Source: Dictyoglomus thermophilum H-6-12
GTDB lineage: Bacteria > Dictyoglomota > Dictyoglomia > Dictyoglomales > Dictyoglomaceae
Assembly (NCBI RefSeq): GCF_000020965.1
Contig: NC_011297.1
Span: 62,001 to 126,000, forward strand
Length of the DNA stretch: 64,000 nucleotides
Reading direction: 5' to 3'
Shown: positions 44,324 to 54,036 of the stretch, in pieces
Layout of the letters: every line of letters begins with the position of its first letter
How positions within the stretch are numbered: position 1 is the first letter of the stretch
Made by a program: the position numbers and the translations under genes
Notes under the pieces: model-generated
Told to the model about the DNA's origin: nothing
The model's input: the letters and a program-made list of their open reading frames with translations, nothing else
Databases searched by the model: none

Positions 44324-45460
44324 TTAATTTAGATTAAATTCAAGCCATATTCCATAACTTACAGGAGAAGTTTTATTTTGAGCGACTAATAATATTTTTT
44401 CTCGTGGTAAGTATATTATGCTTTGTAGGGTGAGTCTTGTACTTACGCTTTGCAAAATTTCTTTTGCATCTTCTATACTTATCTCTTCTTTTGATAGAAT
44501 CTTTTCTCTTATTATTTTTTCTCTTTCTTTGGTATTTATTTGGCGTACAAAAGTACCATCAATAGGAATAGGTAGCTCTTCAATTAATTTTTCTGCTTGC
44601 TCAGAGATCATCTCTGGATGTTGATAATGATTGGTTACAATTAAAAATCCTTCTTCATTAATATTCCTTAATTCTCTTCTCTTTGGACTAATTTCTAATA
44701 CAACGGCATCTTTGTTGTCAGCTATTAGAATATTTAGCCCTTGGTAAGGAGATAAGGCATTTTCTATTGCCTCACTAATATTATCTGAATATTGAATTAT
44801 TCTTCTTGTAAGAAGGCATTCGGGAGCTCCTGTCTCAGTTTTATGGCTTTGGGAGACGTTTATGGAGAGGTAAAGATTTTTAGATATGGCAGTGTAAGCT
44901 CCTACAAGACCAGGGAAGGAGACAGAAATAAAAGAGTTTCCTTTTTGGGGATAATATTTGAATATTACCGGGCAAAGAGGTAATTCGTCTACAAATACTC
45001 CGTAGTCAAGATTTCTCCCTATTATTAAATTTCCATCTTTGTTTCTAAAAACAAAGGCAGAGCATCCGCTAATGGGAAGCTTCCAGTAATGTTGGAGTAC
45101 TATTTCGTCCATAAGGTTAAAAAGAAGAATGTTCTCATAAGGTACATCTGCTCCTTTAGAAATTCCCTTCATCTCTTCTACAAGATCTTTAAATTCTGGG
45201 TAGGTATTTAGAATCTTCTCCTCTAATTCTTTTGCTGTCTTTATTAGTGATTTATATAATATAATTCTTTCAATTTTATGACTGAAATACTGAATTTCTT
45301 CTTTTAGCATTTTTCCGTGTTGATACCCTATCTCATAGGGAGTACCTCTAAGCTCTATGATCCTTATGCCACTATTTTTAGGAAAAGCTGGCTCAGGTTT
45401 TGAGCAACCCTGAAGGAATATTAGACTAAGAAGTATAATAAGAAAAAGTTTCTTCTTCAT
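44324..45460 (-). CDS. C45-family peptidase / acyltransferase-like lipoprotein
   Basis: 378 residues. Lipobox signal peptide ending LQGC (Cys19), so it is anchored outside the membrane. The AAT-like (penicillin acyltransferase, peptidase C45) core has YEIGYQHGKML and the NTN nucleophile candidate Cys133 in SGCSAFVFR, followed by GRNLDYG. In this family the Cys is exposed by self-cleavage and cuts amide bonds. Substrate unknown; possibly cell-wall or bile-acid-like amides. Confidence 0.82.
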   Translation of the reverse strand: MKKKLFLIILLSLIFLQGCSKPEPAFPKNSGIRIIELRGTPYEIGYQHGKMLKEEIQYFSHKIERIILYKSLIKTAKELEEKILNTYPEFKDLVEEMKGISKGADVPYENILLFNLMDEIVLQHYWKLPISGCSAFVFRNKDGNLIIGRNLDYGVFVDELPLCPVIFKYYPQKGNSFISVSFPGLVGAYTAISKNLYLSINVSQSHKTETGAPECLLTRRIIQYSDNISEAIENALSPYQGLNILIADNKDAVVLEISPKRRELRNINEEGFLIVTNHYQHPEMISEQAEKLIEELPIPIDGTFVRQINTKEREKIIREKILSKEEISIEDAKEILQSVSTRLTLQSIIYLPREKILLVAQNKTSPVSYGIWLEFNLN

Positions 45461-45512
45461 ACTGTAATTTTAAAATTTTTAACCTTCTTTTTTCAATCTT
45501 TTAACAAAATAA

Positions 45513-45521
45513 TGTTATAAT
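45513..45521 (+). promoter_or_regulatory. Extended -10 promoter of the DUF2207 gene
   Basis: TGT-TATAAT lies 38 bases before the ATG at 45559. It overlaps an upstream in-frame ATG at 45520, so that ATG cannot be the translation start. Confidence 0.65.
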
Positions 45522-45558
45522 GAATCCTGAAAAATGGGTATTATCTTTAGGAGGGGAT

Positions 45559-47382
45559 ATGAAAAGATTTTTAAAAATTTTTTTGATCATCTTTTTCCTC
45601 TTATCTCTTACCTATGCTAAGGAATATGTAATAAGAGAGGCCAATCTCACTTATGATATATTACCTACAGGCGAAATAGAGGTAAAGAATCAACTTACTT
45701 ACGATTTCTCTGGATCTTTCTCCCGAGCTTGGATGACCATCCCTAAGGGAGGGTATAGTATTAGAGAGATTTCTGTGGGAGAGATCATTGATGAAGTTTA
45801 TTTGGGTTATACTTATCATCGTGAAACTTCCGAAAAAATTCCTCAAACTTTCGACGTAGTAGAAGATAATAATCAGTACAAAATAACCTGGTTTTATAGG
45901 GCTAATGATACTAATAAGACTTTTGTAATAAAGTATAAATTAGTAAAGGCCTTAAAGGTTTACAATGATGTGGCTGAATTTTATTGGAAGGTATGGGGAG
46001 GAGATTGGGATATAGGCCTTCCTGCTTTATGGGTAGAGGTAAATTTGCCATCCTCGATTGAATCTACCGAGGATGTTTTATATTGGCTTCATCCTAAAAT
46101 TGATGGGAAAATAGGTATAAGGAAAGATTATAAAGGGATTGTAGCCTTTGCAGGTAATATTCCACCCCATCAGTGGGTGGAGGTAAGAGTAGTGTTCCCA
46201 AAAAGTTATTTGTCAAATCTTGATCCTTCTAAAGTGGAATTAATACCTAAGGATGGAAAAGCGCTTATTTTAGACGAGGAGCAGAAGTGGCAGAGGGAAG
46301 AATTAGCAAGACAAGAGAGAGTAAATCTTTTTATAAAAGTTTTATCAATATTAGCTATTTTATTACTCTTTTTGGGGATATTCTTACCTCTGCGGATATA
46401 TTTTAAATATGGAAGAGAGCCAAAGGTAGAATATTACAGGGATTATGAACAAGAACCTCCAGCGGATATACCTCCTGCTTGGGTTGAGGCTCTGGTGAAT
46501 CAATCTTCAAGCCTTTCTGCTAATTCTATAGTGACTTCAACTCTTGAGTTAGCAAGAAGGGGGTATATAAAAATTCAAGAAGAAGAGAAGAAAGGATTAT
46601 TAGGCGTAAAGTATAAGGAATATAAAATAATAATTCTTGATAAGGAGCTTGAGAATGATCTTTCTGAAGAATTAAGACTCCTTCTTGAGGAGTTAAAGAG
46701 TTTTGGCGAAGAGTTTTATATTTCCGAGTTGAAAAAGAAAGATCTTAGGGGATTTAAGAGAAAATTTGATAGGATTGTTAAGAATTATGTGTTTAAGGAG
46801 AAAAAATGGATTAACGAAGAAGGCAAGTATAAACTTTATGGGATAATTGCTCTTTGGATTGTAGTTGGAATTTTGTTATTTATGGTATTTTCCTTTTCAT
46901 CTTTTTTGAAAAATGAGCTTTCTTTCCTTATGGTGTTTTTCTGGTTTATTTTGGTTATAAATATTGTGATCTCTGCAATATTTATTCACCCTGTGCAAAG
47001 ATACTCTCCAGAAGGGAAACTTTTAGCTCTCCGATGGAAGGCATTTAAGAGATATCTTAAAGATTTTTCTTTATTATCTGAACGTCCTCCTTCATCCTTA
47101 GTTTTATGGGAGAGATATTTGGTTTATGCAACAGTGTTTGGAGTAGCGAAGGAAGTTTTGAGGGTGATGCAAATGCTTAATGTGCCTGTAGACCAAATTA
47201 CTTGGTATGTTCCTGCTTCAACTATCTCTTCTATGAATATAGCAGAATCTATTCAGAGTTTTAGTTCGTCTCTTGAAAGTTTTAGTAATGCCTTCACAAG
47301 TAGTGTCGCATCTTCTACCTCTTCTGGCTCCTCCTCAGGAGGAGGTGGGGGAGGAGGCGGAGGTGGCGGAGGTGCTGGTTAA
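45559..47382 (+). CDS. DUF2207-domain membrane protein with glycine-rich tail
   Basis: About 607 residues. A signal peptide, an extracellular DUF2207 beta domain (YVIREANLTYDILPTGEIEV near the start), a membrane helix near residue 265, a cytoplasmic stretch, then two helices near 440-485, and a C-terminal Ser/Gly tail ending in about 13 glycines. Function of DUF2207 proteins is unknown; the glycine tail is typical of the family. GGAGGGG ribosome site places the ATG. Confidence 0.82.
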   Translation: MKRFLKIFLIIFFLLSLTYAKEYVIREANLTYDILPTGEIEVKNQLTYDFSGSFSRAWMTIPKGGYSIREISVGEIIDEVYLGYTYHRETSEKIPQTFDVVEDNNQYKITWFYRANDTNKTFVIKYKLVKALKVYNDVAEFYWKVWGGDWDIGLPALWVEVNLPSSIESTEDVLYWLHPKIDGKIGIRKDYKGIVAFAGNIPPHQWVEVRVVFPKSYLSNLDPSKVELIPKDGKALILDEEQKWQREELARQERVNLFIKVLSILAILLLFLGIFLPLRIYFKYGREPKVEYYRDYEQEPPADIPPAWVEALVNQSSSLSANSIVTSTLELARRGYIKIQEEEKKGLLGVKYKEYKIIILDKELENDLSEELRLLLEELKSFGEEFYISELKKKDLRGFKRKFDRIVKNYVFKEKKWINEEGKYKLYGIIALWIVVGILLFMVFSFSSFLKNELSFLMVFFWFILVINIVISAIFIHPVQRYSPEGKLLALRWKAFKRYLKDFSLLSERPPSSLVLWERYLVYATVFGVAKEVLRVMQMLNVPVDQITWYVPASTISSMNIAESIQSFSSSLESFSNAFTSSVASSTSSGSSSGGGGGGGGGGGGAG

Positions 47383-47415
47383 AATAAATATCTTAAAGAA
47401 AGGGGTGAACTTAAT

Positions 47416-49794
47416 ATGTTAGAAAAGTTAAATGATTATTGGAAGGCTTGTTGTTATCTTGCTGCAGGTATGATTTATCTTTGGGATAATCCTCTTTTAA
47501 AAGAACCTTTAAAGCCAGAGCATATTAAGGAGAGGCTTCTTGGACATTGGGGAGCTAGTCCTGGACTTTCTTTCGTCTATATTCATGGAAATAGGGTAAT
47601 AAATAAATATGATTTAAACTGTATATTTATAGCAGGTCCTGGACATGGTGCTCCTGGTGTAATTGCACCAGCCTACTTAGAGGGAACCATAAGTGAGCTT
47701 TATTCTCAATTTAGCCAAGATGAAGAAGGAATGAAAAATCTATTTAAGGCATTCTCATTTCCTGGAGGTCTTGGTAGCCATTGTACCCCAGAGCTTCCAG
47801 GATCTATTCAAGAAGGTGGAGAACTTGGATATAGTTTAGCTCATGCCTTTGGAGCGGTGTTTGATCATAAAGATCTTATTGCCATAACTGTGGTTGGAGA
47901 TGGAGAGGCAGAGACAGGACCTCTTGCAACCTGTTGGCATTCTAATAAATTTTTAAATCCCGTAAGAGACGGAGCAGTACTTCCTGTATTACTCCTTAAT
48001 GGCTATAAGATAAACAATCCTACCATTCTCTCTAGGATAGAAAATGAAGAACTAATAAGTCTTTTTAAAGGTTATGGATATGAGCCTTATATAGTAGAGG
48101 GTGAGGAATCTCTTGAAGTACATGAAAAAATGGCCAGTGCTATGGATTCCGCTGTGGAGAAAATTATAAGTATATGGGAGGAAGCAAGGTCAAAAAATAA
48201 GCCCTTTAGACCCTATTGGCCTATGATCATATTGAGAACTCCAAAAGGATGGACTGCTCCAAGAAAAGTTGGGAATCATTATGTAGAAGGTTATTGGAGA
48301 GCTCATCAGGTACCCTTCTCTGATGCAAAAGAAAACCCTAAGTCTCTTGAAGTCCTTGAAGCATGGCTTAGAAGTTATGAGCCTCAAAAACTTTTTACAC
48401 CAGAAGGTAAATTGAGAGAGGATCTGAGAGATCTTGCTCCAAAGGGCGAGAAGAGAATGAGTGCTACCCATTATGCTAATGGAGGACTTTTGAGGAGAGA
48501 GTTAAAGCTTCCTGATTTGAAAAGCTTCGCAGTTTCAGTTAAAACTCCTATTCAAGATGAAGCAGAGAATACTCGCCCTCTTGGATTGTTTTTAAAAGAG
48601 ATAATTAGATTGAATCCTGACAATTTTAGGGTTTTTGGTCCTGACGAGACAAAGTCCAATAGACTTGATGCAGTATTTGAATTTGGAAAAGCATGGATGG
48701 CAAAAGTACTTCCTGAAGATGAGGATGAAGGATATTTATCTCCTTTTGGGAGAACCATGGAGATGCTCTCAGAGCATACCCTCGAAGGTTGGCTTGAAGG
48801 CTATCTTCTTACAGGAAGACATGGATTTTTAAATACCTATGAGGGATTTGCTCCCATTATCTCTTCTATGGTAAACCAATTTGGAAAGTGGTTGGATATA
48901 TCCTCAGATATTCCATGGAGAGCTCCCATATCTTCTTTAAACCTTCTTCTTACTTCTGTAGTGTGGAGGCAAGATCATAATGGCTTTACCCATCAGGATC
49001 CAGGATTTATTACCTCTATTGTAGATAAATGGCCTAATGTGGTGAGGGTATATTTCCCACCCGATGCTAATACACTTCTTTGCACTGCATGGCATTGCTT
49101 CCAAACCACCAATAGAATAAACATCATTGTGATAGATAAGCAGAAACATCCCCAATACTTGTCTATAGAAGATGCCTTTAAGCATGCCATGAAAGGTATA
49201 GGAATTTGGGACTTTGCAAGCAATCATCCTGAGCATGAACCTGATGTGGTCATAGCAAGCTGTGGAGATATACCTACTAAAGAAGCTATTTATGCTGTGA
49301 GAATGCTTAAGAAGTTGTTCCCTGAACTTAAGATAAGATTTGTTAATGTACTCAATCTATTTACTCTTACCCCTAATACAGAGCATCCCGATGGACTCTC
49401 TGATAGAGAATTTGATTCCTACTTTACCAAAGATAAGCCTGTAATATTTAACTTCCATGGCTATCCATGGCTAATTCATCGATTAACTTACAGAAGAAAT
49501 AATCATAAAAATATTCATGTTAGAGGGTATAGAGAAAATAGAAAGATAGGAATTGATGCGGGATACTTAGCACCCTTCTTGAAAGGAAGAGGAGGAATAA
49601 CTACTCCATTACAACTCGCAATTCTTAACCAGATAGATAGGTTCAGTATTGCTATGGATGTTATAGAAAGGGTTGAAGCGTTGCAGGATGAAGGTGGATA
49701 TTACAAAGATCTTTTGAAAAATAAGCAGATTGAAGCCTTGGAATATGCTTACAATCATGGTGTTGATAAAGAATTTGATGAAATAGAACTTTAA
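47416..49794 (+). CDS. xfp: Phosphoketolase (xylulose-5-P / fructose-6-P)
   Basis: 792 residues, the usual length. Thiamine-diphosphate enzyme with LGHWGASPGLSFVYIH near the start, GPGHGAPG, FPGGLGSHCTPELPGS, the cofactor/metal motif VVGDGEAETGP and LLNGYKINN. It splits xylulose-5-phosphate or fructose-6-phosphate with phosphate to acetyl phosphate and an aldose phosphate, feeding acetate production. It lies 33 bases after the DUF2207 gene with its own AAAGGGGTGA ribosome site, and a terminator follows. Confidence 0.95.
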   Translation: MLEKLNDYWKACCYLAAGMIYLWDNPLLKEPLKPEHIKERLLGHWGASPGLSFVYIHGNRVINKYDLNCIFIAGPGHGAPGVIAPAYLEGTISELYSQFSQDEEGMKNLFKAFSFPGGLGSHCTPELPGSIQEGGELGYSLAHAFGAVFDHKDLIAITVVGDGEAETGPLATCWHSNKFLNPVRDGAVLPVLLLNGYKINNPTILSRIENEELISLFKGYGYEPYIVEGEESLEVHEKMASAMDSAVEKIISIWEEARSKNKPFRPYWPMIILRTPKGWTAPRKVGNHYVEGYWRAHQVPFSDAKENPKSLEVLEAWLRSYEPQKLFTPEGKLREDLRDLAPKGEKRMSATHYANGGLLRRELKLPDLKSFAVSVKTPIQDEAENTRPLGLFLKEIIRLNPDNFRVFGPDETKSNRLDAVFEFGKAWMAKVLPEDEDEGYLSPFGRTMEMLSEHTLEGWLEGYLLTGRHGFLNTYEGFAPIISSMVNQFGKWLDISSDIPWRAPISSLNLLLTSVVWRQDHNGFTHQDPGFITSIVDKWPNVVRVYFPPDANTLLCTAWHCFQTTNRINIIVIDKQKHPQYLSIEDAFKHAMKGIGIWDFASNHPEHEPDVVIASCGDIPTKEAIYAVRMLKKLFPELKIRFVNVLNLFTLTPNTEHPDGLSDREFDSYFTKDKPVIFNFHGYPWLIHRLTYRRNNHKNIHVRGYRENRKIGIDAGYLAPFLKGRGGITTPLQLAILNQIDRFSIAMDVIERVEALQDEGGYYKDLLKNKQIEALEYAYNHGVDKEFDEIEL

Positions 49795-49824
49795 TTAGAA
49801 AGTAAATAATATCTAAAGCTTAAT

Positions 49825-49857
49825 AAAAGGGGAAGGAATTAGCGCCTTCCCCTTTTT
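49825..49857 (+). terminator. Intrinsic terminator after phosphoketolase
   Basis: A 12-bp stem (AAAAGGGGAAGG / CCTTCCCCTTTT) with an 8-base loop and terminal T run, 30 bases after the phosphoketolase stop. Confidence 0.93.
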
Positions 49858-49968
49858 ATTTAATTTAAAAAATAATTTTTGAAGGGTACGATTTTGACCC
49901 TGTGGTAGTAATAATATTTTAAACAGGTAAAATAATTAGGTGAAATAGGGATTTAGGGGGGATATGAA

Positions 49969-51435
49969 ATGAGAAAAGAAATTTTAGTAGTTTTTATGGT
50001 TCTTCTTTTAATTGTTTCCGGATGTGCTCCAAAGACTAATGTTACCCAAGCTCAAGTTACCATATTGACTCCAGTAAATGGCTCCTCTGTACCTGGCTCA
50101 GGACTTGTAGATATAATAGCAGAAGTAAATAGTAGTGTGTCCGTAAGCAGGGTAAGATTTTATGTAGATGGAGAGTTTTTAGCTGAGAAAACTGTTACTC
50201 CATATAAGGCTACTTGGGATACTAGTTATTATAAACATGGTACAGCCCACACTATAAAAGTAGAGGCGTTGGATGGTAGTGGAAAGGTTATTGGTTCTTC
50301 CTCCATAGTTTGTTATATAAATGTGGAATGGACAATTTTAATGTATCTTGATGGACATAATGACCTTGAAAATTACATTCAACAAGATATTTCTTATATA
50401 AGTTCTTTTTCAAGGACTGACGGTGTAAATATAGTCATATTAGCTGGTCCTAAGCGATATGTTGCTGAATCTTACTTGTATTACTTTCATAATGGAAAAT
50501 TAGATATTCTCGAATCTGGACTCTATAATTTTGGGAATAGTAATCTTTTGTATTACTTTTTAAAGTATAGTGTAAGTAATTTTCCTGCTAAAAGATATTT
50601 GGTGGTTTTGGAAAATCATGGTAGTGGTTGGAGGGCTCCAGCAAGGGAAGATAGAGACATATGCTTTGATGAGATATCTGGAGATTCTTTGACTATTCCT
50701 GAGCTGAGAGAAGGTTTGAGTTATTTTACCGATATAGGGAAAAAGATTGATCTTCTCTACTTTGATGCTTGCGTGATGGGAAATTTAGAAGTTGCCTATG
50801 AATTAAAAGATGTGGCTAATTATTTAGTATTTTCTGAGGCTAATGTTATTGGACAAACAAGATGGGATCAAATAATGAGTTATATTTTAAGTAATCCATC
50901 AACAACTCCAGAAAGCTTAGGAAGAAAGATTATAGATATATATTATAGTAATTATTCTATCAAACCTATTACCATGTCTTTAATTGACTTAAGTAAGATA
51001 AGTGCAATTTTAGGTGAACTTTATTACTTTTCCAGTTATTTGATGAATACTTTACCTGATTCTGCAAGTGCAATAATGAATATAAGGTTGAATACTTTAT
51101 CTTTTGAGCCTTATGGTGGCTCAAATAAAGAATATATTGATATAAATGATTTTGCTTACAAAATTATTAATAATTCCAACTACAATGAACTTACAAATTC
51201 TGCCTATAATTTAGTCAATTATGTAAGTAGTGCTGTTCTGTATCATAGATATAGTGGATTTAATTATACTTGTGGTCTTTCTATTTGGTTTCCTGCTACT
51301 GTTGAAGATTTTTTAAAGGGTTACAATAAATATAAAGAGCTAAAATTCTATAACAATTCAGGTGGATTTAGTTGGTATTCCTTTATCGTTAATGAATTGT
51401 ATTATTATTTCCAAGTTTCGCTTCCTGGCTTTTGA
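49969..51435 (+). CDS. Clostripain-like (C11) cysteine peptidase lipoprotein
   Basis: 488 residues. Lipobox LLIVSGC (Cys19) anchors it outside the cell. An Ig-like domain (about 30-118, ITILTPVNGSSVPGSG type) precedes the caspase-fold catalytic domain, with His217 in LENHGSGW and Cys268 in YFDACVMGN. C11 peptidases cut after Arg or Lys and often self-activate by cleavage. Likely role: extracellular protein degradation for nutrition. AGGGGGG ribosome site. Confidence 0.88.
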   Translation: MRKEILVVFMVLLLIVSGCAPKTNVTQAQVTILTPVNGSSVPGSGLVDIIAEVNSSVSVSRVRFYVDGEFLAEKTVTPYKATWDTSYYKHGTAHTIKVEALDGSGKVIGSSSIVCYINVEWTILMYLDGHNDLENYIQQDISYISSFSRTDGVNIVILAGPKRYVAESYLYYFHNGKLDILESGLYNFGNSNLLYYFLKYSVSNFPAKRYLVVLENHGSGWRAPAREDRDICFDEISGDSLTIPELREGLSYFTDIGKKIDLLYFDACVMGNLEVAYELKDVANYLVFSEANVIGQTRWDQIMSYILSNPSTTPESLGRKIIDIYYSNYSIKPITMSLIDLSKISAILGELYYFSSYLMNTLPDSASAIMNIRLNTLSFEPYGGSNKEYIDINDFAYKIINNSNYNELTNSAYNLVNYVSSAVLYHRYSGFNYTCGLSIWFPATVEDFLKGYNKYKELKFYNNSGGFSWYSFIVNELYYYFQVSLPGF

Positions 51436-51490
51436 TTTATGCCTTTTTTTATGTTATAAATTTAAGCAAAAAATAAGAGAGGTAGGGGGC

Positions 51491-52102
51491 ATGAAAAAGT
51501 TAACATTCTTGCTGAGCTTTGTGGTTTTCTTTGTTTTCTTAAATGTTTTATCTTATGCAGATTATTCTGAACCTGATGCAAGTATTGTTATTAGCCAAAA
51601 TACATTGAATAAGTTTTTAGATGTAATAGGTGAAGTAAAAAAGACTGATAAATTTAATATTTCAGGAGTTAGAGGAGAGTATACATGGATAGTTAGGAAT
51701 CCAAGAATAATTTTGAGTAAGGACAAAGCAAGATTTCAAGCAGATGTTACTGTTTCTCTGAAGATGCCACCTTTAAGCTATTCTACGCCTGCTTATGGAG
51801 AGGTATCAGTAAAGTATGATCATGGAAATAATAAAATAAACATTAAAGTGGAAAAAGTAGCTTTTGAAGTTGCCTTTAATATTCTGGGGAGAAAGATAGT
51901 TGTAGGTGAGGTGGATCTTTCTAAGATATATCAAATAGCCTTTACTTTTCCAGGACCTAAACCTTTTGAGAGCTTTACAGAGGTAAATATGCCTGATGGA
52001 AGTAAAAAGAAGATAAAGATTGATACTATTCCTGTTTTAATGCTTGACGAAGGAAAAATAGTAGTAGGAACACAATTAAATTATACCTACCTGGGAGATT
52101 AA
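51491..52102 (+). CDS. Secreted protein of unknown function
   Basis: 203 residues with a clear signal peptide (hydrophobic residues 4-21, cut near SYA) and a beta-rich mature part. The ATG at 51491 is supported by GGTAGGGGG; an earlier frame opening inside the C11 gene is not needed. I recognise no domain. It follows the C11 peptidase by 55 bases and may be co-expressed with it. Confidence 0.72.
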   Translation: MKKLTFLLSFVVFFVFLNVLSYADYSEPDASIVISQNTLNKFLDVIGEVKKTDKFNISGVRGEYTWIVRNPRIILSKDKARFQADVTVSLKMPPLSYSTPAYGEVSVKYDHGNNKINIKVEKVAFEVAFNILGRKIVVGEVDLSKIYQIAFTFPGPKPFESFTEVNMPDGSKKKIKIDTIPVLMLDEGKIVVGTQLNYTYLGD

Positions 52103-52220
52103 TAAAGGAGGTAGTTTAATTTTCTAATTATTTTAAAATTGAGATTTTAGGGTTATAATATTATTAAATGCTTAATAAGGAAAAATGTATCTAAGAAATA
52201 TTGGGGGAAAGAGTTAGTAA

Positions 52221-52484
52221 ATGTACAAAATAAAATGGGATAAAGAAACCTCTGGTATTTTATTATCAGACTCCCCAGAAGATACAATCATACCGCCTCG
52301 TCCTGTATATTTTGAAGAATTAGATCTTCTTGGTTTTGATAAATATTGGGATTATCCTAAGTGTGAAGAACCGCTACTTTGGGGGTTAAGAGTAGGCTTA
52401 TAAAGGTAGAGTGATATAGGAATGGATCTAAATATTTACGAATTTTTAAGAAAATTACAGGAGGAAGAATTAAATGAGTTCTAA
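52221..52484 (+). pseudogene. brxP: Remnant of BrxP-type PAPS-reductase gene (large internal deletion)
   Basis: The first 54 codons (GILLSDSPEDTIIPPRP, then EELDLLGFDKYWDYP and EEPLLW) match what I recall as the N terminus of the PAPS-reductase-like proteins found in BREX type 4 loci, which run to several hundred residues. The match is lost after PLLWG and a stop follows at 52401. A short open piece at 52422-52484 (MDLNIYEFLRKLQEEE) may be the original C terminus. The ribosome site GGGGGAAAG is still present. Whether the 60-residue product is made is unknown. Confidence 0.7.
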
Positions 52485-53259
52485 AAAACAGTCAGTTTGC
52501 GGAATTAGTAAATATGGAACAATCGGTTTTAGAGAAAATTGGTTAAGATCCTTTCTCAATAAGAAAAAAAAGTGGTTTAAAAATAATAATTTGAGCTCTT
52601 TTCAATATAAAATTTTTGTTAAATGGTTGAGAGATTCGGAAATATTAAACAAAAATGAGATAACATATTTAGGACGTAAACTCATGGAAATATTTAACAA
52701 TGACGAACTTTTGGTATGGGAAATTATCTGGACAAACTTATTTTACAATTCTATCATTATGAAGTGGTATTTAACAAGTATTCCGTGGTCGACCTCTATA
52801 AAGAGGAGTGATCTTAAGCATAATCTCAAAGAAAGTTTTCCATCTTTTAAAGATAAAACTCTTGATACTGCTTTTTCTTGCTTAATTAACACTTTTAGGT
52901 CGAATAATTTTGTTAATAAATTAAATCTTGGAGTTATTGAAAAGAGAGGTAAAGAGGTATATGTCAAAAAAATAGGCACTAACAATGTTCATCCATTGGC
53001 TGTTCTCTACTCTTTGTATAGGTATGCTATCTCCAAGAATAAATATAAACTTACTGTCTCTGAACTTTATAGACAGGAAAATAAAGATGGAGGACCTTAT
53101 TTAATTTTTGGTATTTCGAGGCCAGCTCTTGAAAATATTTTACGCTGGCTACAAGAGAGTAAAAAAGGCTTTATAAGGGTGGATCTTGTGGCTGATTTAG
53201 ACAATATCTATCTTTCTGAAGATATTAAAGATTATAAAAAACTATTAGACTATTACTAG
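52474..53259 (+). CDS. DUF4007-like protein of the BREX locus (first copy)
   Basis: 261 residues. The N-terminal part (YGTIGFRENWLRSFL, then NNLSSFQYKIFVKWLRDSE split around the helix) resembles DUF4007, a domain recalled to accompany or be fused to BrxP in BREX type 4. Family members look like DNA-binding helical proteins, with role unknown. GGAGGAAG ribosome site. Related to the next gene along its full length, so the two arose by tandem duplication. Confidence 0.7.
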   Translation: MSSKKQSVCGISKYGTIGFRENWLRSFLNKKKKWFKNNNLSSFQYKIFVKWLRDSEILNKNEITYLGRKLMEIFNNDELLVWEIIWTNLFYNSIIMKWYLTSIPWSTSIKRSDLKHNLKESFPSFKDKTLDTAFSCLINTFRSNNFVNKLNLGVIEKRGKEVYVKKIGTNNVHPLAVLYSLYRYAISKNKYKLTVSELYRQENKDGGPYLIFGISRPALENILRWLQESKKGFIRVDLVADLDNIYLSEDIKDYKKLLDYY

Positions 53260-53266
53260 GGAAATC

Positions 53267-54035
53267 ATGAGAATAAGTGGTTTTAGATATGGAACTTTTG
53301 GTATGAGAAGGGAGTGGATAAGTAGCTTTCTAAGTAGAGGGAGGGAGTTTTTTGAGAATAACTCCTTAGGGCCAAGACAAATTGAAGCCTTTATTTGGTA
53401 CCTTAGAGATACGGAGCTTATAGATGGGAAGTTAAATTTAACTGAGCTTTTTTGTATACTTAAAAAGATATTTGAAATAGAAGGAATTAATTCTAAAGTT
53501 TTATGGGGGGATAATTTGGGTGAATTTATGCTTTAATGCTCCTCTTTTCAATTGGTGGGCTAATGTACCTGTAGGAAAATATTCAAGAGAAAATATTATT
53601 AATCTTTTGGCTAATTCTTATGGAAAAATGAACAAAACTATTTTAAATGGTTACTCAAGTATTGTAGAAACTCTTGGTAAGAGTCCTATAGGAGAACTAC
53701 TGGGACAAGGGTTAGTAGAAAGAAAAGGTAAAAGAGTAATAAGTGTTGTTAAAAATGGAGGAAAGGATATATCTTCTATTGTGGTTCTATATAACTTGTA
53801 TAGATTTTCTGAAAAAAGAGGGGTTTATAAGATTAATTTAGAAGAGATAGAAAACGATGAACTTTCTCCTCAAAAGATTTTTACTATTTCCTCTTTTGAG
53901 GTAGAGGATATTTTGAAGAATTCCATCTATGACTCCTTCTTTAGGGTGGGGTTTGAGGAGAGGAAGGTTAGTATTTTTTTAGACAAAGGCATTAATAGTA
54001 TTAGTCTATTAAAAACATATGTGGGGGGCTTATAA
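53267..54035 (+). pseudogene. Second DUF4007-like gene, frameshifted at a G6 run
   Basis: The first frame (ISGFRYGTFGMRREWISSFL) ends at 53536; the second frame (from before 53520) continues with WVNLCFNAPLFNWW to 54035. Aligning with the previous gene shows one protein of about 255 residues broken at the six G residues 53505-53510. Five G would restore the frame (VLWG-IIWVNL, matching VWE-IIWTNL in copy 1). It could be an inactive gene, a phase-variable or slippery site, or a sequencing error. Confidence 0.8.
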
Positions 54036-54036
54036 G

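Noticed and set aside
45520-45558. Upstream in-frame start for the DUF2207 gene
   Set aside because: This ATG overlaps the extended -10 box, and a good ribosome site and signal peptide begin at 45559.
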